The notes beneath the pieces were generated by a model. The model was not told the origin of the DNA. It made no database searches and saw nothing but the letters and a program-made list of their open reading frames with translations. A program made the position numbers and the translations under genes. A DNA stretch of 6,469 nucleotides from Nitrososphaerota archaeon (GTDB lineage: Archaea; Thermoproteota; EX4484-205; JAAOZO01). The stretch spans positions 1 to 6,469 of the forward strand of contig JAAOZO010000231.1 of the NCBI GenBank assembly GCA_011605715.1, written 5' to 3'. This document shows, in pieces, positions 1 through 6,260 of the stretch; within the stretch, counting starts at the first letter, position 1; the number at the start of each line of letters is the position of its first letter.

Positions 1-229
1 GAAAAATCCAGAGCTATACGCAAAGCTTATAGAAAAAGCAGAACCAACTTATGTAGAAGTTAAAGCATACGAGTGGGTAGGAGAAAGTCAAAAAAGGTTA
101 CCAAAGTCCGCGATGCCGTACATGGAAGACATAGAAGCATTTGCTAAAGAAATATCTAAACTCACTTCATACTCTATTGGTGGTTCATTTGAGCCTAGCG
201 GTGTTGTTATGCTTAAGAAGCAAGTCTAA
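1..229 (+). CDS. taw1: Taw1, tRNA 4-demethylwyosine synthase, C-terminal end (5' partial)
   Basis: Taw1 (TYW1 family) is a radical-SAM iron-sulfur enzyme that condenses pyruvate carbons onto N1-methylguanosine-37 of tRNA-Phe to form the tricyclic 4-demethylwyosine, the first committed step of wyosine/wybutosine synthesis in archaea. Only the last 75 codons are visible, in frame from base 2 to the TAA at 227-229. The radical-SAM core lies off the left edge. The visible part carries the family's C-terminal wyosine-formation domain: PTYVEVKAYEWVG, then a basic segment with QKRLPKSAMP, an acidic helix (EDIEAFAKEI) and the terminal FEPSGVVML strand. These correspond to the known archaeal pattern FVEVKAYMxxG...MP...F...EPSRVVLL. 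The gene ends without defect. A T-rich stretch at 258-264 follows, inside the next promoter. The identification comes from recalled family motifs and is fairly secure. Confidence 0.85.
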   Translation, partial: KNPELYAKLIEKAEPTYVEVKAYEWVGESQKRLPKSAMPYMEDIEAFAKEISKLTSYSIGGSFEPSGVVMLKKQV

Positions 230-251
230 CAAAGCTTCCAATTGAATAAAG

Positions 252-261
252 CTTAAATAAT
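252..261 (+). promoter_or_regulatory. TATA box for the 141-residue ORF
   Basis: CTTAAATAAT is a good archaeal TATA element. Its centre at about 256 predicts transcription start near 282-284, directly at the TTG codon at 285. The transcript would therefore be leaderless, which fits the lack of any Shine-Dalgarno sequence before that codon. The element lies within the 55-bp gap after taw1, so the downstream gene probably has its own promoter. Confidence 0.5.
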
Positions 262-284
262 TTTAACTCGCTTCTGAAATAGTA

Positions 285-710
285 TTGAAGAAAAAAAGAA
301 ACCTCAAAGGTTTCTTAGAGAAGAAGTTCAAGTACATGAGCGAGAGAGAAATAAGCGACCTAGCTGAAGCAATAAAGAATGACAAGTTTTGGTATGCTCT
401 TCCAGGCAATAAACAATTCATATTTGTGGTGGCACTCTCTAGAGCCAGAATTAAAAATGGAAACTTTTACTTAGCAAAGGTAACATACTTAAAACAAATA
501 TACATACCAAAAGAAATTAAAGAATTTGTTAGAAGGTTTATGGTTATTCTAGTTGAAAGAGAAACTAGAAGAGGTAAAGTGGTTATGTCATGGAAAACTT
601 TTTTGTCTTTAATGAGATCAAAAAGGTATGCCTTGCCTCATATTTTAAGTTTAAGCATTCCAAAGAAGTTATCATACAAGGATATAAATGAATTAAAAGA
701 AAACTCGTAA
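285..710 (+). CDS. Small, strongly basic protein of unknown function (141 aa)
   Basis: I do not recognise this protein. It has 141 residues with about 33 Lys/Arg against 13 Asp/Glu, so the net charge is near +20, and there is no signal peptide or membrane helix. It begins with a lysine/arginine cluster (MKKKRNLKGF), followed by a probable helix (SEREISDLAEAIKND). A hydrophobic strand or helix comes next (FIFVVALSRA), then a basic helix (IPKEIKEFVRRF) and a basic C-terminal half. This composition suits a nucleic-acid- or ribosome-associated protein, but that is inference. The start is TTG at 285. It is preferred because a TATA box sits about 26 nt upstream, and the first later ATG (codon 18) would cut off the basic N-terminus. 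The gene stands alone, between taw1 and an oxidoreductase on the same strand. Codon use (AGA/AGG for Arg, ATA for Ile) matches its neighbours. Confidence 0.7.
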   Translation: MKKKRNLKGFLEKKFKYMSEREISDLAEAIKNDKFWYALPGNKQFIFVVALSRARIKNGNFYLAKVTYLKQIYIPKEIKEFVRRFMVILVERETRRGKVVMSWKTFLSLMRSKRYALPHILSLSIPKKLSYKDINELKENS

Positions 711-726
711 CGAGAAGACTAGGAAT

Positions 727-771
727 TTTAAACTATCTATTTTTAGCTTTTCGTTGCACAATACTTATTAA
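727..771 (+). promoter_or_regulatory. Promoter region of the Gfo/Idh/MocA gene, TATA-like elements
   Basis: Two to three TATA-like stretches lie in the 94-bp gap before the ATG at 805: TTTTAAACTA at 727-736, CTATTTTTAG at 737-746 and ACTTATTAA at 763-771. The last predicts transcription start near 793, about 12 nt before that ATG. The middle one would instead suit a leaderless TTG at 772. The sequence does not decide between them. A 9-bp arm pair (709-717 with 747-755, one G-U pair, 29-nt loop) spans the same region and could form a weak hairpin after the preceding gene. Confidence 0.35.
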
Positions 772-804
772 TTGAATTATTTTGAAAAGAGATTCAGAAC
801 TAAG

Positions 805-1830
805 ATGAAGAAGGAACTAAAAGTTGGAATAATTGGAAGCGGAGGAATAGCTAAAGTTCATGCAACAGCATACTCCAAGATAAATCTTGTTAAAATTGTA
901 GCAGTTTCTGACATTGTAAAGGAAAGGTCTGAATCATTAGCCAAAGAATTCAATGCAAAAGCTTACACAAGCTATGAAAGTATGCTAAAAGAAAATGAAT
1001 TAGACTTGGTAAGCGTTTGTACTCCTCCATTTACTCACAGAGACATAACTTTAGATGTAATTAGGTCAAATATTAATGTCATATGCGAAAAACCTCTTGC
1101 ACTAAACTCAAGAGAAGCAAAAGAAATGGTAGAAGAAGCTAAAAAAAGAGGACTATATTTCGGAGTTGACTTCCAGAATAGGTTTTTACCTCAGCATGTT
1201 AAAGCAAAAGAGCTTTTAGATGAAGGTGCGATAGGTAAACTTGTTCAAGCAAGGTTTAGAGTAGGTTATGACATTCTAGAAGCATTACCTCCTTCCGCGC
1301 CCATGAGAGAATGGTTATTTGATAAGAAAAAGTCTGGCGGCGGTGTACTTATGGACATAGGCTCTCATTGGATTGACCTTTCTAGAATGTTCGTTGGGTC
1401 TGAAGCTGAAGTTGTATCCGCTGAAATCAGTAAAAACATAGAGAACGTAGAAGTTGAAGATAATGCAATGATTTTAATTAAATTTAAGAATTCGGTTCAT
1501 GCTCTTGTAGATGTCAGTTGGACTCAACAAAATGGACAATGGCCAGTTGAGTTATACGGTGATCAGGGAACTATCTTGTGTAACTTTGGAGAACAAACAA
1601 TAGTACTATATACTAAGAACAAAAAATATTCAAAAGATGGTAAACTTAAGGTTGTTACTCCTCCTTTACCGGAAATAGGAGAACCTCACGAGTACCTAAT
1701 TAGCATGTTTGTTAGCTCTATCGTTAATAAGACTCAACCTCCAGTTACAGGCTACGACGGCTATAAGGCTCAAGAGATCATAGATGCTGCGTATAAATCT
1801 GCAAACGAAAAAGTAAAAGTTATACTTTAG
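805..1830 (+). CDS. Gfo/Idh/MocA family NAD(P)-dependent oxidoreductase
   Basis: This 341-residue protein has the two-domain build of the Gfo/Idh/MocA family, which are cytoplasmic dehydrogenases acting on sugars, inositols and related polyols. The N-terminal Rossmann fold starts with VGIIGSGGIAKVHA (residues 7-20). An acidic residue ends the second strand (VAVSD, Asp36), which usually favours NAD(H) over NADP(H). The family's EKP motif (ICEKPLAL) has its lysine at residue 96. The C-terminal domain holds GGGVLMDIGSHWID (178-191), with the Asp184/His188 pair typical of the catalytic site. The length is normal and the frame intact. I chose ATG 805 because the Rossmann strand follows at once. 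An in-frame TTG at 772 would add 11 residues (MNYFEKRFRTK) not expected in the family, though a promoter could serve either start. The substrate cannot be told from sequence, and no sugar-transport or kinase genes are adjacent. The other oxidoreductase in the window lies 3.5 kb away on the opposite strand. Confidence 0.88.
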   Translation: MKKELKVGIIGSGGIAKVHATAYSKINLVKIVAVSDIVKERSESLAKEFNAKAYTSYESMLKENELDLVSVCTPPFTHRDITLDVIRSNINVICEKPLALNSREAKEMVEEAKKRGLYFGVDFQNRFLPQHVKAKELLDEGAIGKLVQARFRVGYDILEALPPSAPMREWLFDKKKSGGGVLMDIGSHWIDLSRMFVGSEAEVVSAEISKNIENVEVEDNAMILIKFKNSVHALVDVSWTQQNGQWPVELYGDQGTILCNFGEQTIVLYTKNKKYSKDGKLKVVTPPLPEIGEPHEYLISMFVSSIVNKTQPPVTGYDGYKAQEIIDAAYKSANEKVKVIL

Positions 1831-2168
1831 ATCAATCAGCGTAGCCTTTTCATAAAACTGGAAACGTGCAAACGGAAATTTAAGTTCATTTGCTAAATCA
1901 GAGGAATGCGAAAAAGTTAAAATTTCTGTACAAAATTATAAAGCTTGCTGATTTTTTGCGTTTGTTTTTCTTAAGGCTAGCCATAGTCTTTAATAGGCTT
2001 ATGTGATTCTTAGAATTCATTGGAGCTTCTATCAACATCTTTGAAGAGCTTAGAATGAAACTTAAGCGAAACTTTCTTTTTAGTTATAGCTAAGGTTTAT
2101 TTTAAAGCCAATAATTTAGTTAGTTGCGTTCTATATTCTTATACTACAAAATTCTTTTAGCTTTCATG
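1831..2168. other. Intergenic stretch without a convincing gene
   Basis: These 338 bases, part of a roughly 400-bp gap, hold no ORF with a credible start, Shine-Dalgarno and promoter on either strand. Visible details are minor. A 7-bp inverted pair, AATCAGC (1834-1840) and GCTGATT (1947-1953), lies about 106 bp apart, and its right arm runs into a T6 run (1952-1957) that could help end transcription of the upstream gene. GTTTATTTTA occurs at 2095-2104 and again at 2170-2179. No C/D-box pair or tRNA-like fold was found. The gap is long for a compact archaeal genome and precedes a damaged operon, so it may contain eroded sequence. Confidence 0.5.
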
Positions 2169-2200
2169 AGTTTATTTTATTTTAAATAAAAAAATAAACT
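2169..2200. repeat. AT-rich inverted repeat upstream of the ABC operon
   Basis: The arms AGTTTATTTT (2169-2178) and AAAATAAACT (2191-2200) are perfect reverse complements of 10 bp, separated by 12 bp. The spacer contains the TATA-like TTTTAAATAA. The dyad therefore surrounds the likely promoter, where a bound dimeric regulator would block TATA-binding protein. Chance is a real alternative in sequence this rich in A and T. Confidence 0.4.
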
Positions 2201-2222
2201 TTTTATACTTCATAGTAAGGAG
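2180..2222 (+). promoter_or_regulatory. Promoter and Shine-Dalgarno at the head of the ABC operon
   Basis: TTTTAAATAA (2180-2189) matches the archaeal TATA consensus closely and predicts a transcript start near 2211. A second element, TTTTTATA (2200-2207), would place it near 2230. AAGGAG (2217-2222) is a strong Shine-Dalgarno, 7 nt before an ATG at 2230. That ATG opens only a four-codon frame (M-T-K-Q-stop), whose stop overlaps the ATG pair at 2241-2246. A good ribosome site in front of such a short frame is odd and suggests either a lost base or a leader peptide. Confidence 0.5.
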
Positions 2223-2240
2223 TTAAAGAATGACAAAACA

Positions 2241-2381
2241 ATGATGAAAGCAATAGAGGTGCTACTTATAATTGTACATTCGGAACTTTGCGTTTATAGT
2301 GAGTGTAGAATTATGAAGCACTGCCCAAAAGAATACTTTGAAACGTTTGTTCCGAAAGAGGGGATTAGGTTACTTGCCTAG
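2241..2381 (+). CDS. Doubtful small ORF (46 aa) at the head of the ABC operon
   Basis: I do not recognise this ORF. It opens with ATG-ATG, has a short hydrophobic stretch (EVLLIIV) and then three cysteines (C17, C22, C28). It ends in a mixed region with KEYFETFV and stops at TAG 2379-2381, overlapping the probable TTG start of the ATPase at 2374. That overlap would suit translational coupling. The Shine-Dalgarno at 2217-2222 is badly spaced for ATG 2241 (18 nt) but well spaced for ATG 2230. One more A in the A4 run at 2235-2238 would join ATG 2230 to this frame and give about 50 residues (M-T-K-T-M-M-K...). It could be a real small membrane or metal-binding peptide, an eroded gene or chance. 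No homology is claimed. Confidence 0.3.
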   Translation: MMKAIEVLLIIVHSELCVYSECRIMKHCPKEYFETFVPKEGIRLLA

Positions 2382-3193
2382 CTTTGACAAAATCATCGTT
2401 GAGGATGTTCATAAATCCTTCGGACCTGTAAAAGTTCTTGAAGGTGTTAGTATTTGCATCAAAAGAGGTGAAAAAATTGGCATCGTAGGACCAAATGGTG
2501 CTGGAAAGACAACTCTCTTAAGGATAATATTAGGTATATTAAAACCAGATAAAGGATACATCTGGGATAGAATATTCGCCAAAGTTTTTTGGTTATGTTC
2601 CTCAAGCAGTTCTAAGCTATCCAATGCATAGGTCTATGACTGTTATCCAAACTGCATTAAAACTTGCCAATTATCCATCAGGAAACCTTAAGAAAATTGC
2701 TGAAGAGCTATGCAAAAAGTATAGCATTGATCCTATGTCTACAGGACGAGAGCTTTCTGCTGGCCAAGCTAGATTCCTTATCTTCATAATGGCTATATCG
2801 AAAAATCCTGATCTCTTAATCTTGGATGAACCTACAGCCATGCTAGACTTTTCTAGAAAGAAGATCATATGGGAATCAATTGTTAATTATGATAAAACCG
2901 TAATTATGGTTACGCATGATATTGACGAGCTCAGACTCGTTGATAGAATATTTTTTCTTAATAAAGGCAAAATAGTTTTTGAAGGCTCTTTTAAAGACTT
3001 TTCAAAATTTATAAGGGCTGAAGGGTATGTTGCAGAAGTTAAAAGTGGCAAAGAAATAAAAAGAATTAAAATCCAAAAATTAAGCGACTTAAACAATCTA
3101 GAGCTGAACGATAAAGATGTAGACGAAGTAATAATAAGAAAGATAACTCCAGAAGACATTGCATCCTTAATGCAAGGAGAGGTGTCAAAATGA
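2374..3193 (+). pseudogene. ABC-2 type exporter ATPase, interrupted by a frame change
   Basis: This is the cytoplasmic ATPase that would drive the membrane partner encoded next. Frame one holds the N-terminal strand (IIVEDVHKSFG) and the Walker A motif GPNGAGKTT (residues 39-47), and runs to a stop at 2629-2631. From about 2567 the protein continues in the +1 frame: Q-loop FGYVPQ (Gln77, codon 2603-2605), ABC signature LSAGQ, Walker B LLILDEP and the switch histidine in MVTHD. A C-terminal extension then runs to TGA 3191-3193. Reading through with one base removed near the G3 run at 2564-2566 gives about 272 residues, normal for the family. The second frame's first ATG (2624) lies after the Q-loop, so neither fragment alone could be a working ATPase. 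I prefer start TTG 2374, because GAGGGG at 2358-2363 precedes it and the conserved strand follows. TTG 2338 would add 12 basic residues. Family membership is certain; the substrate is unknown. Confidence 0.85.
3179..3184 (+). promoter_or_regulatory. Strong Shine-Dalgarno for the permease
   Basis: GAGGTG lies 5 nt before ATG 3190, a near-ideal archaeal ribosome site inside the end of the ATPase gene. With the ATGA stop/start overlap at 3190-3193, it shows that the two genes form one translationally coupled unit. Confidence 0.75.
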
Positions 3194-3854
3194 AGTCACT
3201 GGAGTACATTAAAAACATACTACAGGTAACAGAATTTTCATTGAGAGTTACTACTAATTATCTTACATACATTCTAATACAAAATTTGATTACTCCACTT
3301 GCGATGACAACCCTTTTCTACTTAACTGCGGTCGCAACTGGAGGTACAATCAGTATAGGAAGAACTAGCATTATTTTTATAACTATGGTGATAGGGTCTA
3401 CAACACAACTTATAACAACAATAGTTTCTAATGATCTAATTCCAGCAACAAGAGATTTGCTTACGTCACTAGCTGGAGATGTAAGAGTATTTATAATTTC
3501 AGAAGGTATCCACAATATGCTCATGACTATTTTACCTCAAACTATTATAACCTCATTAATAACCCAGAGCTTTGACCTAGTTATTTTTATTCTTCTAGCC
3601 TACTTAGCAACATATTCGATAGCAACGTTTATAGGCACTATAGTAAGTGACCCAATGGCTGCTCAAACCGTTGGATTTATTTTATACTTATTTTTTCAAT
3701 GTTGGCGCCGATATACTTAACTACAACAGAGTGGATATGGAGAATAATTCCGCTCTCAATACTAAATGAAAATTTTAGAGACATCTTGCAAGTATTATAT
3801 ACAATATTACTTTCATTGATACTATTATACTTCGCATTATGCAAAAAGATGTAG
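3190..3854 (+). pseudogene. ABC-2 type transporter permease, frame change near the 3' end
   Basis: This is the membrane partner of the preceding ATPase: a six-helix ABC-2 type permease expected to export an unknown small molecule, lipid or peptide. The first frame reads 176 residues to TAA 3718-3720. Its last residues (QCWRRYT) are unlike a membrane helix. In the -1 frame from about 3690 the protein continues as FFSMLAPIYL and runs to TAG 3852-3854, supplying the end of helix 5 and all of helix 6. Restoring one T in the T6 run (3691-3696) gives about 221 residues. Helices then fall near residues 24-50, 58-80, 100-124, 129-152, 156-180 and 200-217, the usual set. The gene overlaps the ATPase by ATGA and converges on the regulator gene 39 bp away. 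The short gap (3855-3893) holds only a T-rich stretch (3887-3891). The break may be mutation, a homopolymer error or slippage. Confidence 0.75.
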
Positions 3855-3893
3855 TTACTTACTAAAAGAGAGCGCAAAGTTGTAAATTTTTAG

Positions 3894-5075
3894 TTAAGAG
3901 ACTAAATAAATCATATTCTCTCGGCCAACTTTTCTTTTCTTAATTTTTCCTTTAGCTTCAAGCGACTTTATGATAATAGAAGTTTTCGATTTAGAAAATC
4001 CAGTCATTCTTCGTATGTCATTTTGGCTTAATGCTCCACCATGACTACTAAGTAACGATATTACCAGACTCTCGTCTTTTTCTCCAAAAATTTCTGCTTG
4101 TTTAGTTTTTAGTTTTCTAGTAAAGAAAACAATAGTAGTAAATACTACAATTAGAAATGCAACAATAAATAAATATAAAGTATAACCGCTTTCTACAGAT
4201 ACGTTGAGCGAGAATTCTTTTTCGCTTCTATAAAAAGTCTCATTACCTTCCCAAATTACTTTCACATTCCAAATTCCGCTTTCATTAAGGATAAAGTTTC
4301 TTTCGAAATATCCACTCTTATCCGTAGTAGTAAAGAAGTTGGTTAGTTCTCCACTTGGATTTACTAAGGTTATTGTTATCCTAAGATTTTCCATTGGAGG
4401 CACTACTTGCCCAAATACTTTTAAGTTTCCTTTATTTAGCGAATAGTTAGCATTTATCTTTACAATTCGACTAACAATTTCTAAACTTGGTTGGTATTGC
4501 ATGAACGATTTTGGACCATACCAAATTAAGGCATTAGCATACTGAAAGTCTGGAGCTGGAGTAACGTACGCGACCGTATAGTTTCTTGGTACTTCAATCT
4601 CTAGCATGTCGCCTGAGTAAAGGTAAAAACCACCTTCAAAAACGTCGCTTATAGTAAAAACACCTTCGTAAACTTTTTTTGAGAAATTAACCCACAGAAA
4701 GCTATACTCTATTACTCCAAAAGTTGCAGAAATGGTTTTAAGAGTATAAATAGACGCGTTGTAATACTTGCCCTCCATTGGTCGTCCTGCTAGCTTAGAA
4801 GCGTTTAGAATGATCTGATCAAACAAAGTTTTAAATTCGTTTATGTACCTATTTTTTTCTTTATAAAATTGCATTGTATAGTTGGAAAATGCACTTATTT
4901 CAACTTCGTTCGTTAAGTTTATTTTCTGCTGAATAATCCATAAAGCATCTCCATTTTCAAGAAGATTTATTCTATACGCTACTCCAGAAATTTCTTTTTC
5001 TGGCTTAATTGGCTGCTGTAACACAACTATAAGCAGTAATGCCAACACTGCACATTGCGTTGCCTTTTTTAGCAT
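3894..5075 (-). CDS. Membrane-anchored winged-helix transcriptional regulator with extracytoplasmic sensor part (COG2512-like)
   Basis: The protein has 393 residues. A signal peptide (MLKKATQ, then a hydrophobic core at 8-19) is followed by an outside region, about 27-297, with ten N-X-S/T sequons (N53, 65, 91, 106, 130, 165, 210, 264, 278, 291). None lies after the membrane helix, which supports this topology. Residues about 29-205 form a beta-rich domain, and about 213-293 an Ig-like module (TTDKSGYFERNF, then GIWNVKVIWEGN). The single helix spans 298-318 and is followed by RKLKTK. Residues about 335-393 form a winged helix: ALSQNDIRRMTGFSKSKTSIIIKSLEAKG carries the helix-turn-helix, and the basic wing is KKRKVGRENMIYLV. 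This is the layout of archaeal membrane-associated regulators grouped in COG2512: an outside stimulus acting on DNA without a separate kinase. The ligand and target are unknown. It lies convergent to the ABC exporter and downstream of the aldo/keto reductase on the same strand, with its own promoter. The start ATG is set by the signal peptide. Confidence 0.8.
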   Translation of the reverse strand: MLKKATQCAVLALLLIVVLQQPIKPEKEISGVAYRINLLENGDALWIIQQKINLTNEVEISAFSNYTMQFYKEKNRYINEFKTLFDQIILNASKLAGRPMEGKYYNASIYTLKTISATFGVIEYSFLWVNFSKKVYEGVFTISDVFEGGFYLYSGDMLEIEVPRNYTVAYVTPAPDFQYANALIWYGPKSFMQYQPSLEIVSRIVKINANYSLNKGNLKVFGQVVPPMENLRITITLVNPSGELTNFFTTTDKSGYFERNFILNESGIWNVKVIWEGNETFYRSEKEFSLNVSVESGYTLYLFIVAFLIVVFTTIVFFTRKLKTKQAEIFGEKDESLVISLLSSHGGALSQNDIRRMTGFSKSKTSIIIKSLEAKGKIKKRKVGRENMIYLVS

Positions 5076-5103
5076 TTCTTACCGTAGTTTGTTATAGGGA
5101 GTA

Positions 5104-5130
5104 GTATATTATTATTTCGATTGTACTAAA
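5104..5130 (-). promoter_or_regulatory. Promoter of the membrane-bound regulator, with upstream element
   Basis: On the minus strand AATAATATAC (5113-5104) is a TATA box predicting transcription start near 5083, so the leader would be under 10 nt. Directly upstream lies TTTAGTACAATCGAA (5130-5116). The same gapped pattern, TTTAG-N3-AATCGAA, occurs before the aldo/keto reductase promoter at 6293-6279. Its place just beyond the TATA/BRE region is typical for archaeal activator sites. Confidence 0.45.
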
Positions 5131-5251
5131 AAATTAGGAGATTTAGCTTAAGAAAAAGGTCTTCTCTGCTTTGTTACTAAAGATGTTTTTACTTGAGTAA
5201 TTTGTTGTTAAATTTACTGCACTAAAGAGCTAGACAGGATTATGCTAAAAT

Positions 5252-5268
5252 GATTTCTAATAGAAATC
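5252..5268 (-). terminator. Hairpin with short T-run downstream of the aldo/keto reductase
   Basis: Read on the minus strand, GATTTCT and AGAAATC form a perfect 7-bp stem with a 3-nt loop, followed by ATTTTAG. It starts 24 nt after the aldo/keto reductase stop codon. The position suits an end of transcription that separates this gene from the regulator downstream. The T-run is short, and archaea often terminate at T-tracts without hairpins, so the call is moderate. Confidence 0.4.
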
Positions 5269-5291
5269 TTGTTCCTTAGATTCTTAAAGCT

Positions 5292-6230
5292 CTAAAAGTA
5301 ATCTAAACTTATTTTACTCAATGCATCTTCTATTTCCTTAAGTTCCTGACTAGTTAATCTCCAATCTGCAACTCCTGCGTTCTCTTCAGCTTGTCTCGGA
5401 TTCTTTGCACCTGGAATTGGAATAACATTACCTTCCCTTAGCAGCCAATTTAATGCAACCTGTGCTACTGTTTTATTTCTAGCTTTTGCGATCTTTTCAA
5501 GTACTGGAATTAACTTTGATATTTCTCTTAAGTTGTAGTCAGAAAATAGCTTATTCCCTCTTCTTACATCGTCAGAAGGCTTATTACTTATATTGTACTT
5601 TCCCGTTAATGCACCCTGTGCTATTGGGCTCCAAGCAATTATCGAGATACTCTCCCTTTTGCAGTACGGTAGCACCTCTTCTTCTATTTCTCTCTGAAGC
5701 ATGTTGTATCTAACTTGGTTTGAGACAATATCGGTAACAGAAAGGTGTTTTCTTGCTTCTTCGAGGTCGCGAACTGCAAAATTACTAACACCAATTGCTC
5801 TTATTTTTCCTTCTTTGTAGAGTTGTTCCATTGCTCGCATCGTATGCTTAAGTGGGATTTGCTCCCAAGGATCCGGCCAATGAACTTGATACAAGTCAAT
5901 CTCTTTAATTCCTAGGCGTTTTAAACTATGCTCTGCAGCTTTCAAAAGCTCGTTGTATCTCAAGTGAGCACCATGAACTTTTGTAGCTATGACAAGGTTT
6001 TCTCTTCCTATCTCTTTTACTGCTTTTCCAACAACTTCTTCTGAGTGACCATTTCCATATGCTTCTGCAGTATCTATAAAGTTAATTCCTAGTTCATATG
6101 CTCTCCTTATTGCTTTTACTATATTTTCATCTTCAACATCTGCACCCCAAGTTTTTCCACTTGCTTGCCAAGCCCCTAAGCCAATGATTGAAACTTTGAT
6201 TCCACTTTTTCCAAGATTAACATATTCCAT
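5292..6230 (-). CDS. Aldo/keto reductase family oxidoreductase
   Basis: This is a cytoplasmic NADPH-dependent reductase of the (beta/alpha)8-barrel aldo/keto reductase family, reducing aldehydes or ketones of sugars or other small molecules. It has 312 residues, the usual length, and an intact frame. The catalytic tetrad is complete: Asp53 and Tyr58 in FIDTAEAYG, Lys84 in ATKVHG, and His117 in LYQVHWPDP. Other family marks are GVSNF (147-151), Gln172 in SNQVRYN, SPIAQGALTGKY (201-212) and the cofactor-phosphate region PIPGAKNPRQAEEN (271-284). The ATG at 6230 starts the first strand (MEYVNLGKSGIKVS), as expected. It has its own promoter, and a hairpin lies 24 nt past its stop. The next gene on the strand is the membrane-bound regulator, 216 bp away. 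The exact substrate cannot be read from sequence, and any pairing with the Gfo/Idh/MocA enzyme in the window is speculation. Confidence 0.92.
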   Translation of the reverse strand: MEYVNLGKSGIKVSIIGLGAWQASGKTWGADVEDENIVKAIRRAYELGINFIDTAEAYGNGHSEEVVGKAVKEIGRENLVIATKVHGAHLRYNELLKAAEHSLKRLGIKEIDLYQVHWPDPWEQIPLKHTMRAMEQLYKEGKIRAIGVSNFAVRDLEEARKHLSVTDIVSNQVRYNMLQREIEEEVLPYCKRESISIIAWSPIAQGALTGKYNISNKPSDDVRRGNKLFSDYNLREISKLIPVLEKIAKARNKTVAQVALNWLLREGNVIPIPGAKNPRQAEENAGVADWRLTSQELKEIEDALSKISLDYF

Positions 6231-6260
6231 GGAGTTTTTCAGACACCTTTCATAACGCCG

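Noticed and set aside
709..755. Possible terminator hairpin after the 141-residue ORF (9-bp arms, 29-nt loop).
   Set aside because: The loop is long, one pair is G-U, and the T-tract lies inside the loop rather than after the stem, so it is not listed as a terminator.
772..804. TTG 772 as start of the Gfo/Idh/MocA gene.
   Set aside because: It would add MNYFEKRFRTK before a Rossmann strand that normally begins within a few residues of the start. It is not excluded, because a TATA-like box is placed for it.
1898..2090. Minus-strand open stretch of about 60 codons in the gap before the ABC operon, with an internal ATG (MLIEAPMNSKNHISLL...).
   Set aside because: There is no promoter or Shine-Dalgarno for the ATG, the C-terminal end is low-complexity, and no family is recognised. 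It is probably chance, or at most a remnant.
2241..2247. ATGATGA matches a C box of a C/D guide RNA.
   Set aside because: No D box (CTGA) lies within the expected 50-70 bases, and the bases are better explained as tandem ATG codons.
3677..3877. Minus-strand ORF of 66 codons across the permease end.
   Set aside because: It is antisense to the -1 frame continuation of the permease, which reads as a clear membrane protein, and it has no family features.
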